Assembly (NCBI RefSeq): GCF_035605935.1
Contig: NZ_DATNGK010000128.1
Coordinates: 1 to 64,000, forward strand
DNA: 64,000 bases
Reading direction: 5' to 3'
Origin: Actinocrinis sp035605935
GTDB taxonomy: Bacteria; Actinomycetota; Actinomycetes; Streptomycetales; Catenulisporaceae
Part shown: positions 35,417 to 44,993 of the stretch, in pieces
How positions within the stretch are numbered: position 1 is the first letter of the stretch
How the letters are laid out: every line of letters starts with the position of its first letter
Program-made: the position numbers and the translations under genes
The notes under the pieces: model-generated
What the model was told of the DNA's origin: nothing
Database searches by the model: none
Seen by the model: the letters and a program-made list of their open reading frames with translations, nothing else

Positions 35417-36184
35417 GTGTCGAAACCGATCAGCGTGCAGCTCTACAGCGTGCGCGAGAGCATGGCCGAGGACCGAGACGCCACGCTGCGTCGCATCGCA
35501 GGCCTCGGATATCGGGCGGTCGAGCCGTACAGTCCGGCCGACGATCCGAAGGGGTTCAAGGCGCTGGCCGACGAGCTGGGCCTGACCATCTCCGGCACGC
35601 ACGCGGGCGGCCTGGTGCGCGATCCCGAGCCGGGCCCGACCTTTGAAGCGGTAGCGCAGCTCGGCACGCCGCTGGCGATCGTTCCGGCCGGCATCCCGGA
35701 GGCCGAGTTCACCACGCGCGACGGCATCGCCCGAGCGGCCGATCTGCTTAACGGACTAGCGCAGCAGGCGGCGGCGTACGGCTTGACCCTCGGCTACCAC
35801 AACCACTGGTGGGAGTTCGAGCCGAAGATCGACGGCGTGCACGCGCTCGAGGTGCTCGCCGAGCGGCTGAGCCCGCAGGTTGTCCTGGAGATCGACACCT
35901 ACTGGGCCGCGGTCGCCGGGGCGCAGGTGCCGCAGCTGCTTGAGCGGCTCGGCGATCGCGTCGTCGCGCTGCACGTGAAGGACGGTCCGATCGCCAAGGA
36001 CGAGCCACACACGGCGGTCGGCGCCGGGGCGATGCCGGTCCCGGACATCCTCGCCGCGCGGCCAGAGGCCTGGCGGGTCGTGGAACTGGATAGCTGCGCG
36101 GGCGACATCTTCGAGGCGCTGGCCGCGAGCCACGCGTACCTGACCGGTCTTGCAGGCGGCGCAGCGGAAGGCGGGGTGGCATGA
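35417..36184 (+). CDS. Sugar phosphate isomerase/epimerase, second copy
   Basis: 255 residues, shorter member of the same TIM-barrel family: ISVQLYSVRESMAEDRDATLRRIAGLGYRAVEPY, TLGYHNHWWEFEPKIDG, QVVLEIDTYWAAVAGAQV, VALHVKDGP and AWRVVELDSCAGDIFEAL. The metal ligands His, Glu, Asp and Glu appear in place. I chose GTG 35417, with GGGAGGG a few bases upstream; an ATG at 35405 overlaps that site. The following gene overlaps by 4 bases. Confidence 0.87.
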   Translation: MSKPISVQLYSVRESMAEDRDATLRRIAGLGYRAVEPYSPADDPKGFKALADELGLTISGTHAGGLVRDPEPGPTFEAVAQLGTPLAIVPAGIPEAEFTTRDGIARAADLLNGLAQQAAAYGLTLGYHNHWWEFEPKIDGVHALEVLAERLSPQVVLEIDTYWAAVAGAQVPQLLERLGDRVVALHVKDGPIAKDEPHTAVGAGAMPVPDILAARPEAWRVVELDSCAGDIFEALAASHAYLTGLAGGAAEGGVA

Positions 36185-37284
36185 CCGGCGGGCCCGTTGG
36201 CGTCGCGATCATCGGCGCCGGAGTGATCAGCTCGGAGTATCTCAGGAATCTGACCGCCTTCCCGGACGTGCGGGTCCTGGCGATCGGGGACCTCGACGTC
36301 GAGCGCGCGGCCGCTGTCGCCGCGCGCAACGGCGTGCCGGCTTCGGGGGATCTGGAGACCGTGCTGGCCATCCCCGAGGTGGAACTGGTGGTCAACCTGA
36401 CCACCCCGGCCGCGCACATATCGGTCGCGCTCGCCGCGGTGCGAGCCGGAAAGCATGTGTACGGAGAGAAGCCGCTGACCCTCGACCCGGCCAGCGGCGA
36501 GAAGCTGCTCGCCGAAGCGCAGGCGGCCGGCCTTCGGGTCGGCAACGCCCCGGACACGTTCCTGGGCGCGGGCCTGCAATCCTCGCTGCGCGCGCTGCGC
36601 TCCGGAGTCATCGGGCAGCCGGTCGCGGTGACCACCGTGATCCAGAACCCGGGCCCGGAGTCCTGGCACCCGAACCCCGAGTTCCTGTTCCAGATCGGCG
36701 CGGGCCCGCTGTACGACATCGGCCCCTACTATCTGACCGCGCTCACCGCGCTGCTCGGTCCGGCCACGCGCGTGGCGGCGACGGCCCGGCAGGCGCGGGC
36801 GCAGCGGGTGATCGGATCGGGGCCGCGCGCCGGCACGGTGTTCGCGGTCGAAGTCCCGACCCACGTCACGGCGCTGATCGACCTGGCCAGCGGGGCCGCG
36901 GCCGCCTCGACGTTCAGTTTCGACTCGCCGCTGCAGCGCCGGATGATCGAGATCACCGGGACGGAGGGCACGCTCTCGGTACCGGACCCGAACACCTTCG
37001 AGGGCCCGCTGCTGGTGCGCGGTCCGAAGGACGAGGACTGGCGCGAGCTGCCGGTCTCCGGCCCGGTGGCGGGACGCGGACTCGGCGTGCTGGACATGGC
37101 GCGGGCACTGCGATCCGGCGCGCCGCACCGTGCCTCCGGGCAATTGGCGCAGCACGTGCTCGAGACGATGGCCGCGATCGCGGACTCCGCGGAAAGCGGC
37201 GAGTTCCGCGATGTGGAGAGCAGCGCGCCGATCCCGGAGGAACTGCCGCAGGACTGGGATCCGTACGCGGGTACGCTGAGCTGA
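36181..37284 (+). CDS. Gfo/Idh/MocA-family oxidoreductase, second copy
   Basis: 367 residues. Rossmann start VGVAIIGAGVISSEYLRNLTAFPDVRVLAIGD; the catalytic motif is HVYGEKPLTLDPASGEKLLAEA; the substrate domain includes YDIGPYYLTALTALLGP. Such pairs of Gfo/Idh enzymes with TIM-barrel isomerases are common in inositol and unusual-sugar pathways (epimerisation through a keto intermediate). The exact substrate is not visible. Its ATG overlaps the isomerase stop (ATGA). Confidence 0.9.
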   Translation: MTGGPVGVAIIGAGVISSEYLRNLTAFPDVRVLAIGDLDVERAAAVAARNGVPASGDLETVLAIPEVELVVNLTTPAAHISVALAAVRAGKHVYGEKPLTLDPASGEKLLAEAQAAGLRVGNAPDTFLGAGLQSSLRALRSGVIGQPVAVTTVIQNPGPESWHPNPEFLFQIGAGPLYDIGPYYLTALTALLGPATRVAATARQARAQRVIGSGPRAGTVFAVEVPTHVTALIDLASGAAAASTFSFDSPLQRRMIEITGTEGTLSVPDPNTFEGPLLVRGPKDEDWRELPVSGPVAGRGLGVLDMARALRSGAPHRASGQLAQHVLETMAAIADSAESGEFRDVESSAPIPEELPQDWDPYAGTLS

Positions 37285-37341
37285 CGATCGCCAGGCGATC
37301 GGACGCCAGCACAGCCGCGCGGAACAGGAGCCGGACACGCA

Positions 37342-38646
37342 ATGCCAGGTGACAACAGCCTGACGAACTGGGCCGGGAACATCGCCTTCGCCGCGGCCCG
37401 GGTGCACCGACCGGATTCGATCGGCGAGCTGCGCAAGATCGTCTCGGCCAGCCGGAAGGTGCGCGCGCTCGGCACCGGGCACTGTTTCAACCACATCGCG
37501 GACACGCCGGAGGATCTGGTCGCGGTCGGCGGCCTGCCGGACGTCATCGAGATCGACACGGCGGCCGGCACCGCCTCGGTCTCGGCGGGGCTGCGGTACG
37601 CCGAGGTCGCCGAGCAGCTGCACCGCGCCGGTTTCGCGCTGCCGAACCTGGCCTCGCTCCCGCATATCTCGATCGCGGGAGCCTGTGCGACCGGCACGCA
37701 CGGTTCCGGCGACCGCAACGGCGGGCTCGCCACGGCAGTCAGCGCGCTGCGGTTCGTCACAGCGGACGGCGACCTCGCGCAGCTGAGCCGCCGCGACGAC
37801 CCGGAGCGCTTCCCCGGCGCGGTGGTCAACCTCGGCGCGCTCGGCATCGTGACCAACGTGACGTTGGACCTGGTGCCCGCGTTCGACGTCGCGCAGTACG
37901 TCTACCTCGGCCTGGGGCTTGAGCGGCTCGCCGCCGAATTCGCGACGGTGTCAGGAGCCGCATACAGCGTCAGCGTGTTCACGAAGTGGGCCGGAGGCGA
38001 AGGCGCGGTCTGGCTGAAGCAGCACCTGGGGTCGGGAACGACCGCGGCGCACCGCGCGGAGGGGAACGCCGGGAGCGGGCCGGCCGAATCGCAGTGGCTC
38101 GGCGCGCGCCTAGCTACGACGCAGCAGCATCCGATTCCGCAGATGCCGGCCGGCTTCTGCACGCAGCAAGGCGGCATCCCAGGGCCGTGGCACGAGCGGC
38201 TGCCGCACTTCCGTCCCGAGTTCACGCCGAGCGCGGGCGAGGAGCTTCAGACTGAGTTCCTCCTCCCGCGCGAGCAGGCCGCGGCGGCGATCGGCGCACT
38301 GCTCGCGCTCGGCGACCGGATCGCGCCGGTGCTTCAGGTCTCGGAGATCCGCACCGTGGCGGCCGACGATCTGTGGCTCAGCCCCGCGTATGGCCGCGAT
38401 AGCGTGGCGTTCCACTTCACCTGGGTTAAGGACGCGGAGGCAGTCACGCCGGTGATCGGTGCGATCGAGGAGGCGCTGCTCCCGCTGGGCGCGCGTCCGC
38501 ATTGGGGGAAGGTCTTCACCATGCAGCCTGCGCGGGTCGTGCAGCGGTACGAGCGCGCTGAGGACTTCCGGCGGTTGATGGACGAGTTCGATCCGGTCGG
38601 CAAGTTCCGCAACGCGTACGTCGAGGACCTGTTCCCGACGTCCTGA
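37342..38646 (+). CDS. Alditol oxidase-like flavoprotein (AldO type)
   Basis: 434 residues, vanillyl-alcohol-oxidase fold. FAD domain: RVHRPDSIGELRKIVSASRKVRALGTGHCFNHIADT, where His47 corresponds to the covalently flavinylated His of Streptomyces AldO. The second FAD segment is LPHISIAGACATGTHGSGDRNGG, followed by the D-arabinono-1,4-lactone oxidase substrate domain with WGKVF near the C-terminus. AldO oxidises xylitol, sorbitol and similar polyols at C1 with release of H2O2. 57 bases after the preceding stop, with AGGAG upstream; probably the last gene of the sugar operon. Confidence 0.87.
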   Translation: MPGDNSLTNWAGNIAFAAARVHRPDSIGELRKIVSASRKVRALGTGHCFNHIADTPEDLVAVGGLPDVIEIDTAAGTASVSAGLRYAEVAEQLHRAGFALPNLASLPHISIAGACATGTHGSGDRNGGLATAVSALRFVTADGDLAQLSRRDDPERFPGAVVNLGALGIVTNVTLDLVPAFDVAQYVYLGLGLERLAAEFATVSGAAYSVSVFTKWAGGEGAVWLKQHLGSGTTAAHRAEGNAGSGPAESQWLGARLATTQQHPIPQMPAGFCTQQGGIPGPWHERLPHFRPEFTPSAGEELQTEFLLPREQAAAAIGALLALGDRIAPVLQVSEIRTVAADDLWLSPAYGRDSVAFHFTWVKDAEAVTPVIGAIEEALLPLGARPHWGKVFTMQPARVVQRYERAEDFRRLMDEFDPVGKFRNAYVEDLFPTS

Positions 38647-38795
38647 GCGCGCCCGCTGCGCCGGCCGGCCCTGTGGTCCTCCTTTCGATTATTCTTCGGC
38701 CGTCTTCCGGCAAGATGGTTGAAAACTTGATTAGTTTGGCGTAAGGTCGTCTCCGACACAGAAAGTTGAAAGTTGAACTTACTCGGAGGCGAGCT

Positions 38796-39362
38796 ATGAG
38801 TACCAGCACCGCGCAGATCCCCGGTTACAAGGCGGGCACCTGGACCATCGACCCGGTGCACTCGGACGTGTCGTTCACGGTGCGGCACATGGTGGTCAGC
38901 AAGGTGCGCGGCTTCTTCCGCAAGTTCGAGGGCACGCTGGTGACCGGCGAGAGCCCGGAGCAGAGCTCGGTCACCGCCACCATCTACCTCGACTCGATCG
39001 ACACCAACCAGGAGCAGCGCGACGCGCACATCCGGTCGGCCGACTTCTTCGAGGTCGACACCTACCCGACGATGACCTACCAGTCCACCGGCGTGCGCGC
39101 GGACGGCGGCGACTGGGTCCTGGACGGCGAGCTGACCCTCAAGGGCATCACCAAGCAGGTCCCGCTCAAGCTTGAGCTCAACGGCTTCGGCCCGGACGCC
39201 TACGGCGGCTACCGCGCCGGCTTCTCCGCGAAGGCCGAGATCGACCGCAAGGACTTCAACGTCAACTTCCACGCGACGCTGGAGACCGGCGGCCTGGTCG
39301 TCAGCGACAAGGTCACCATCGCCCTGGAGATCGAGGCGATCCTGGACAAGGCCGAGGGCTAG
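38796..39362 (+). CDS. YceI-family protein
   Basis: 188 residues, lipocalin-like isoprenoid-binding fold: WTIDPVHSDVSFTVRHMVVSKVRGFFRKFEG, HIRSADFFEVDTYPTMTYQST, and GELTLKGITKQVPLKLELNGFG. There is no signal peptide, so a cytoplasmic form. Start ATG 38796 with CGGAGG 6 bases upstream. The leader has tandem AAAGTTG copies followed by AAGTTGAACTT (38763-38780), an AT-rich palindrome that may bind a regulator. Function in the family is poorly known; isoprenoid-quinone binding is proposed. Confidence 0.92.
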   Translation: MSTSTAQIPGYKAGTWTIDPVHSDVSFTVRHMVVSKVRGFFRKFEGTLVTGESPEQSSVTATIYLDSIDTNQEQRDAHIRSADFFEVDTYPTMTYQSTGVRADGGDWVLDGELTLKGITKQVPLKLELNGFGPDAYGGYRAGFSAKAEIDRKDFNVNFHATLETGGLVVSDKVTIALEIEAILDKAEG

Positions 39363-39397
39363 GGCGCGCGAGCCGGGCGCACGACGCCTGGCACAAA

Positions 39398-39427
39398 GCC
39401 TCCCGAAGCGGTGACGCTTCGGGAGGC
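39398..39427. terminator. Terminator between yceI-like and lectin-kinase genes
   Basis: GCCTCCCGAAGCG (39398-39410) and CGCTTCGGGAGGC (39415-39427) form perfect 13-bp arms with a GTGA loop, followed on the plus strand by GCTGTTTTA. This is one of the few classic U-tailed terminators here and sits between converging genes. Confidence 0.9.
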
Positions 39428-39444
39428 GCTGTTTTAGCGGCTGA

Positions 39445-41319
39445 TCAGGCTCCGCGGATCGACCACTCGTTGTTGGTGTTGCCGTTCGGGTGCCACAGGA
39501 TGGTGTTCGAGCCGACCTGATTGCTGCCGCCGCCGTCCAGTGCGGTGCGGGTGGCGCGGTTGATGATCTGGTAGCGGCCGCCGCCGACATTGTTGAACCA
39601 CCACAACTGGTCGTCGCTGCCGCTCCACGGAGACTGCGTCGCGGTAGCTCCATCGGAGCTGTTTCCGCCGCTGTCGACGACCATGCCGTTCGTCCGATTG
39701 ACGATGCGGTAGTAGCCGTTGCCGGCGCTGACGATCTCCCATTGCACGTTCCCGCTGGAGCTGGGGGCCCACTGCTTGAGTCGGGACCAGGCCGGGACGC
39801 TGCCGCCGCTGTCCATGAACAGTCCGCTGGTGGCGTTGACGATATCGACCCAGCCGTTCGCGATTCCACCGCCACCGCCGCCCCCTCCCCCACCGCCGCG
39901 CTGGCTTGGCGAGGGACTCGGCACCGGCGGACCCGCGGTAGGCGACTGCCCCGGCTGCGGGCCCGATGACGGCGAAGCGGCACTTGACGGCGATGCGCCC
40001 TTGGACGCGGACGAACTAGCGCTCGCCGAGGCCGTCGCCGTCGCTGAGGCTGTGCCGGACGGCGGGGCCGTGCCGAACGCGCCGCCGTCGTTGAGCGCGG
40101 CGAGCGTGCTCAACGGCTGTTGCGTGGGCACTGCCACGAAGGTGCCCTTGACCGGCGGGGCGGAACCGATGGACGAGAACAGCCAGGTCGCCGCGAATGC
40201 GAGCACGATGACGACCACGACGGCCGCGAGCTCCGTGCGCCGCGGCGCGGTGAACACCCGGGACGTACCCACCCCGCCCGCGCCGTCAGCTCCTGCGCCG
40301 ACGATCCGCACGAGCGTCGTGCTCGGTGGGAGCGCGGACTGTGCCAGCACCAGTTCCGTGGACTGTACCGGCTCGAACGCCTGGGTACGCTCAGAGGGCT
40401 GAGTCAGCAGCGGCGGCGGTCCGGCCGGGTCCTCGTCGCGCACCACCCACTGCGGCGTGGCCTCCACCGTGGGAGCGATCTCGCGCAGCAGGCTGGCCAG
40501 GTTGTCCGCGGTCGGCCGGTGCTGCGGGTGCTTGTCCAGGCAGGCCGCGATCAGCAGCCACATCGGGTCCGGCAGGCCGGCGATGCGCGGCGGCGGGACT
40601 TCGGCGCGCAGCAGCTGTACTTCTGCAGGGGTCCCCGTGAACGGCGGACGCCCGGTCAGCGCCTCGTACAGCAGCACGCCGACCGCGTACACATCCGCGG
40701 CGGGAGTGCTGATGCACCCGACCCCGATCTCAGGGGCCTGGTACTCGATCGGCATCGCGGCGTAGAACGGCTGGCCGACCGCGTCCTCCAGGGCGGTGAC
40801 CCCGGCGCACGCCGCCAGTCGCGCGACGCCGAAATCGGTCAGCCCGACCCGCAGCGAACCGGCCTCGTCCTGCAGCGGTTCGAGCAGCACGTTGCCCGGC
40901 TTGATCCCGCCGTGCGCCACCTCGACGGCGTGCGCGGCGGCCAGCGCGTCACACAGCTGCGCGACCAGCATCGCCGCGTGCGCGGGCGCCAGTGTGCCCA
41001 TCCGCCCCAGCAAGACCCGCAGGTCCTCGCCGGGCACGGGCCGCATCGACAGCGCGACCCGGCCCTCGTGCGCGACAACGTCGTCCACGGCCACGATGTT
41101 GGGGTGGCCGAGGCCGCGCACCGATTCCAGCACCGAGCGCAGCGCCGCGATCGCGTCCGCGTTGCCCGTCAGCTCGGGATTGAGGATCTTGATCGCGTAC
41201 TCGGCTCCGCCTTCCCGATCACGCACCAGCCATACCGCGCCGACCGCACCGGCGCCGAGCTGTCCAAGCAATTCGTAGCGTTCCGCGAGGAACCGCCATT
41301 GTGCATCAGTATCCGACAA
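39445..41319 (-). CDS. Ser/Thr kinase-like receptor with C-terminal ricin-type lectin; catalytic Asp absent
   Basis: 624 residues. The cytoplasmic kinase-fold domain (about 8-275) has Gly-rich LGAGAVGAVW, Lys44 in YAIKIL, and DFGVARL. The catalytic loop reads AHGGIKPGNVLL, so the HRD Arg and Asp (positions 137-138) are both Gly and the usual catalytic base is missing. A membrane helix follows (AAVVVVIVLAFAATWLFSSI, about 360-380), then a Ser/Pro and poly-Gly linker. The extracellular C-terminal domain (about 492-624) has three beta-trefoil repeats of the ricin/RICIN_2 type (NATSGLFMDSGG, NRTNGMVVDSGG, NRATRTALDGGG), suggesting glycan binding. Probably a pseudokinase receptor sensing wall or external polysaccharide. 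Confidence 0.85.
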   Translation of the reverse strand: MSDTDAQWRFLAERYELLGQLGAGAVGAVWLVRDREGGAEYAIKILNPELTGNADAIAALRSVLESVRGLGHPNIVAVDDVVAHEGRVALSMRPVPGEDLRVLLGRMGTLAPAHAAMLVAQLCDALAAAHAVEVAHGGIKPGNVLLEPLQDEAGSLRVGLTDFGVARLAACAGVTALEDAVGQPFYAAMPIEYQAPEIGVGCISTPAADVYAVGVLLYEALTGRPPFTGTPAEVQLLRAEVPPPRIAGLPDPMWLLIAACLDKHPQHRPTADNLASLLREIAPTVEATPQWVVRDEDPAGPPPLLTQPSERTQAFEPVQSTELVLAQSALPPSTTLVRIVGAGADGAGGVGTSRVFTAPRRTELAAVVVVIVLAFAATWLFSSIGSAPPVKGTFVAVPTQQPLSTLAALNDGGAFGTAPPSGTASATATASASASSSASKGASPSSAASPSSGPQPGQSPTAGPPVPSPSPSQRGGGGGGGGGGGIANGWVDIVNATSGLFMDSGGSVPAWSRLKQWAPSSSGNVQWEIVSAGNGYYRIVNRTNGMVVDSGGNSSDGATATQSPWSGSDDQLWWFNNVGGGRYQIINRATRTALDGGGSNQVGSNTILWHPNGNTNNEWSIRGA

Positions 41320-41540
41320 CGCGCCGCTCCCACCCGATGAACCGCCACGCCTGCCGAGCGTGGCACGAACTTCACCGGTTCAGCGCCGCGCGGCCGGGTG
41401 GATAAAAAAGCCGGCCGGGTCACCGCGACGCCGGAGCGGTGAATTCGTGCATTCTATGGAAACGTGAGGCACGCTCGGGAAGAGCTGTAGCCAAGTTCTC
41501 ACAAAAAACGCGGTATCGAGATCAACGCGAAACCGGCAGA

Positions 41541-43271
41541 TCATGCCAACTTCGGAGCTCTGACATCCTCAACCTCGAGGTCAGCGGCGGTACGGCGGGC
41601 TTCGTCCGCGGTGGAGTCGTCGGCGCGCTCCTGGGATTCGCGTTCCGCGCGAACCCGGCCCAGGTACCGCTCGACCTCCGCGCGCTCGGTTTCGGCGTCC
41701 CAGCCGAGCACCGGCGCGATGAGAGCCGCCACCTCCGGCGCGGCGGACACGCCCCGGTCCCACTCCTCGATGGAAATCCGGGTTCTGCGGGTGAGGACGT
41801 CGTCCAGGTGGAGCGCGCCCTCATGTGACGCCGCGTATACGGCTTCCACACGCAGGTAGTCCTCGGCGCCCTCAATCGGCTTGGCCAGACTCGGGTCCGC
41901 GGAGATGAGTTCGAGCAGTTCGTCGATACATGACCCGTAGCGGTTCAACAGATGTTCAACGCGTGAGGGGTGCAATCCGGCGCGCTGCGCGATACGGCGG
42001 CGTTCGTTCCACAGCGCCGCGAACCCGTCAGCGCCCAGAATCTGCACCTTTTCGGTAACGGATGCGGGTATTGATTGTTCGAAGTCTGCGACGGCGGCGT
42101 CCACCGCGTCCTTGGCCATCACCCGGTATGTGGTGTACTTGCCGCCGGTCACGATGACCAGACCGGGGGCCGGTGAATCGACCACGTGTTCCCGGGAGAG
42201 CTGAGCGGTTTCCTGTCCTTCGCCCGCGGAAAGCAGCGGTCGAAGACCCGCGTATACGCCCTCGATATCGTCGCGGCCGATCGGCTTGGCGAGCACCGCG
42301 TTCACGTGTTCGAGCAGATAGTCGATATCCGCCTTGCTCGCCGCCGGGTGATTGCGGTCGAGGTCCCAATCGGTGTCGGTGGTGCCGATAAGCCAGTGCC
42401 GGCCCCATGGAATGACGAACAGCACGCTCTTCTCGGTACGCGCGATCAGGCCGGTGTCCAGGTTAATCCGATCGCGCGGGACGACCAGGTGCACTCCCTT
42501 CGCCGCACGCACGGACACATTGCCGCGGGCGTGGGCGAGTTCGTGTACGTCATCGGTCCACACGCCGGTGGCGCTGATGATCCGCTTCGCCCGGACGGTG
42601 AACTCGCGGCCGCTCTCCAGATCGCGCACGACCGCGCCGGTGATTCGCTCGCCCTGCTTCACGAATCCGGTGACACGGGTGCGGGTCGCGACGGTGGCGC
42701 CGTACTGCGCGGCGGTGCGCGCGAGCATCATGACGTAGCGGGCGTCGTCGACCTGTGCGTCGTAGTACTGAATCGCGCCGACGAGCCCGTCCTTGCGCAG
42801 GCCGGGTGCACGGCGCAAGGCGGCGGTTTTGGTCAGATGCCGGTGCCGGGGCAGCGCGCGGGTGCCTCCCGCGGTGCCCATCGTGTCGTAGAGCAGCACG
42901 CCGGCGCCGATATAAGCACGCTCCCACAGCCGGTGGCGCAGCGGCAGCAGGAAAGGCACCGGGCGCACCAGGTGCGGCGCGATCCGGTTAAGCAGAATGC
43001 TGCGTTCCTTTAATGCCTCGCGTACGAGCCCGAAGTCCCGCTGTTCGAGGTAGCGCAGGCCGCCGTGAATCAGCTTGCTGGAACGGCTTGAGGTGCCCGC
43101 GGCCCAGTCGCGGCCCTCGACCAGGGCCACGGAGAGCCCGCGGGAGACCGCGTCCAGCGCGGTTCCGGCGCCGACGATCCCGCCGCCGACCACCAGGACG
43201 TCGTACTCTTCCTCAGCCAGTTGCTGCAGGGCGGTCAGCCGGTATTGCGCGCCGAGCGGAGTGGATTGCAC
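41541..43271 (-). CDS. glpD: Glycerol-3-phosphate dehydrogenase (GlpD)
   Basis: 576-residue membrane-associated FAD enzyme oxidising sn-glycerol 3-phosphate to dihydroxyacetone phosphate with electrons to menaquinone. FAD fingerprint YDVLVVGGGIVGAGTALDAVSRG; family signature GTSSRSSKLIHGGLRYL; WLIGTTDTDWD and GGKYTTYRVMA in the substrate domain; C-terminal DAO_C helical domain. It starts with GTG 43271. Together with the downstream-facing glpK and glpF on the same strand, glpF-glpK-glpD form an operon read from 45830 to 41541. Confidence 0.96.
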   Translation of the reverse strand: MQSTPLGAQYRLTALQQLAEEEYDVLVVGGGIVGAGTALDAVSRGLSVALVEGRDWAAGTSSRSSKLIHGGLRYLEQRDFGLVREALKERSILLNRIAPHLVRPVPFLLPLRHRLWERAYIGAGVLLYDTMGTAGGTRALPRHRHLTKTAALRRAPGLRKDGLVGAIQYYDAQVDDARYVMMLARTAAQYGATVATRTRVTGFVKQGERITGAVVRDLESGREFTVRAKRIISATGVWTDDVHELAHARGNVSVRAAKGVHLVVPRDRINLDTGLIARTEKSVLFVIPWGRHWLIGTTDTDWDLDRNHPAASKADIDYLLEHVNAVLAKPIGRDDIEGVYAGLRPLLSAGEGQETAQLSREHVVDSPAPGLVIVTGGKYTTYRVMAKDAVDAAVADFEQSIPASVTEKVQILGADGFAALWNERRRIAQRAGLHPSRVEHLLNRYGSCIDELLELISADPSLAKPIEGAEDYLRVEAVYAASHEGALHLDDVLTRRTRISIEEWDRGVSAAPEVAALIAPVLGWDAETERAEVERYLGRVRAERESQERADDSTADEARRTAADLEVEDVRAPKLA

Positions 43272-43386
43272 CGTGGTCCTCTGCTTTCTCGTTCCGGGTC
43301 CCGTTGGCAGTGCTTGTCACAGACGGGTCCGGTGCGTCCCCGCGCGCAGAGCGCGGCGCGCGGGGACGCACCGGTCTTGCCGGCCG

Positions 43387-44907
43387 TCAGTCCTCGAACT
43401 CGATCCAGTCGAGGGTGCGGGAGACGGCCTTCTTCCAGTTGCGGTATCCCTTGGCGCGCTGCTCATCAGTCCACTGCGGCGCCCAGCGCTTGTCCTCGTT
43501 CCAGTTGCTGACCAGCTCGTCGGTGTTCTTCCAGAACCCGACCGCGAGGCCCGCCGCGTAGGCCGCGCCCAGCGCCGTGGTCTCGGCGACCACCGGCTTG
43601 GAGACCGGCACGCCGAGCACGTCCGCCTGAATCTGCATGGCCAGCTCGTTCGCGGTCACGCCGCCGTCGACGCGCAGGACGTCTAGCCGCACGCCGGAGT
43701 CCTGCTCCATCGCCTCGACCACGTCGCGGGTCTGGTAGCAGATCGACTCCAGGGTCGCCCGCGCCAGGTGCGCGTTGGTGTTGTAGCGGGACAGGCCGAC
43801 GATCGCGCCGCGCGCGTCCGAGCGCCAGTACGGGGCGAAGAGCCCTGAGAAGGCCGGCACGAAGTACACCCCGCCGTTGTCCTCGACCTGCCGGGCCAGC
43901 GCCTCGCTCTGCGCCGCGCCGGAGATGATGCCGAGCTGGTCGCGCAGCCACTGCACGGCCGATCCGGTCACCGCGATCGAGCCTTCGAGGGCGTAGACCG
44001 GCTTCTCGCCGCCGAACTGGTAGGCCAGCGTGGTCAGCAGGCCGTTGTTGGAGCGCACCAGCTCGTTGCCGGTGTTGAGCAGCAGGAAGTTGCCGGTGCC
44101 GTAGGTGTTCTTCGCCGAGCCGGGGGTGAAGCAGACCTGGCCGACGGTGGCCGCCTGCTGGTCGCCGAGGTCGCCGGTCAGCGGCACCTCGCCGCGCAGC
44201 GGGCCGTCCGCGCGGGTCACGCCGTAGCCGACCGGGTCGGAGGAGGGCCGGATCTGCGGCAGCATCGCCCGCGGGATGTTGAAGAAGGAGAGCAGCTCGT
44301 CGTCCCAGTCGAGGGTCTCCAGGTTCATCAGCATCGTGCGACTGGCGTTGGTCACGTCGGTGACGTGCACGCCGCCGTTGACGCCGCCGGTCAGGTTCCA
44401 CAGCAGCCAGGAGTCGGTGTTGCCGAAGATCGCCTCGCCGGACTCGGCCGCCGCGCGCAGCCCGTCGACGTTCTCGAGCAGCCACTGGATCTTGCCGCCG
44501 GAGAAGTAGGTGGCCGGGGGCAGGCCGGCCTTGCGCCGGATGGTCTGGCCGCGCTCGTCCTTGTCCAGGGCGGCAGCGATCCGGTCGGTGCGGGTGTCCT
44601 GCCAGACGATCGCGTTGTAGTACGGGCGGCCGGTGCGCCGGTTCCACACCACCGCGGTCTCCCGCTGGTTGGTGATGCCGAGCGCGGCCAGGTCGGCGCT
44701 GGAGAGGCCCGCGGTGTTCAGCGTGGTCTCGATGACCGCGCGGGTGCGCTCCCAGATCTCGGTGGGGTTGTGCTCGACCCAGCCGGCCTGCGGCAGGATC
44801 TGCTCGTGCTCGAGCTGGTGCCGGGCGATCTCGTTGCCGCCGTGGTCGAACACCATGAAGCGGGTGCTGGTGGTGCCTTGGTCCACCGCGCCGACGTAGT
44901 CAGCCAT
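43387..44907 (-). CDS. glpK: Glycerol kinase (GlpK)
   Basis: 506-residue FGGY-family kinase converting glycerol to glycerol 3-phosphate. N-terminal AVDQGTTSTRFMVFD nucleotide site; NQRETAVVWNRRTGRPYYNAIVWQDTR; GNTDSWLLWNLTGG; C-terminal FGGY motif near RVDGGVTANELAMQIQADVLG. Length is standard. Second gene of the glpFKD operon; 86 bases separate it from glpF upstream. A second glycerol kinase lies beyond gylR. Confidence 0.96.
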   Translation of the reverse strand: MADYVGAVDQGTTSTRFMVFDHGGNEIARHQLEHEQILPQAGWVEHNPTEIWERTRAVIETTLNTAGLSSADLAALGITNQRETAVVWNRRTGRPYYNAIVWQDTRTDRIAAALDKDERGQTIRRKAGLPPATYFSGGKIQWLLENVDGLRAAAESGEAIFGNTDSWLLWNLTGGVNGGVHVTDVTNASRTMLMNLETLDWDDELLSFFNIPRAMLPQIRPSSDPVGYGVTRADGPLRGEVPLTGDLGDQQAATVGQVCFTPGSAKNTYGTGNFLLLNTGNELVRSNNGLLTTLAYQFGGEKPVYALEGSIAVTGSAVQWLRDQLGIISGAAQSEALARQVEDNGGVYFVPAFSGLFAPYWRSDARGAIVGLSRYNTNAHLARATLESICYQTRDVVEAMEQDSGVRLDVLRVDGGVTANELAMQIQADVLGVPVSKPVVAETTALGAAYAAGLAVGFWKNTDELVSNWNEDKRWAPQWTDEQRAKGYRNWKKAVSRTLDWIEFED

Positions 44908-44993
44908 GGAGTGCCGCCTTTCTCAAAGTTCTCACCGCGTTGTGTGGGGCGTTGCGTTGCCGGGGTGCTGCACTTGTACTACGCAGCCCCCTG

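Noticed and set aside
35899..37701. 600-codon minus-strand frame across the Gfo/Idh and oxidase genes
   Set aside because: Antisense to two genes with clear family motifs; the sequence is Arg-rich and has no recognisable domain.
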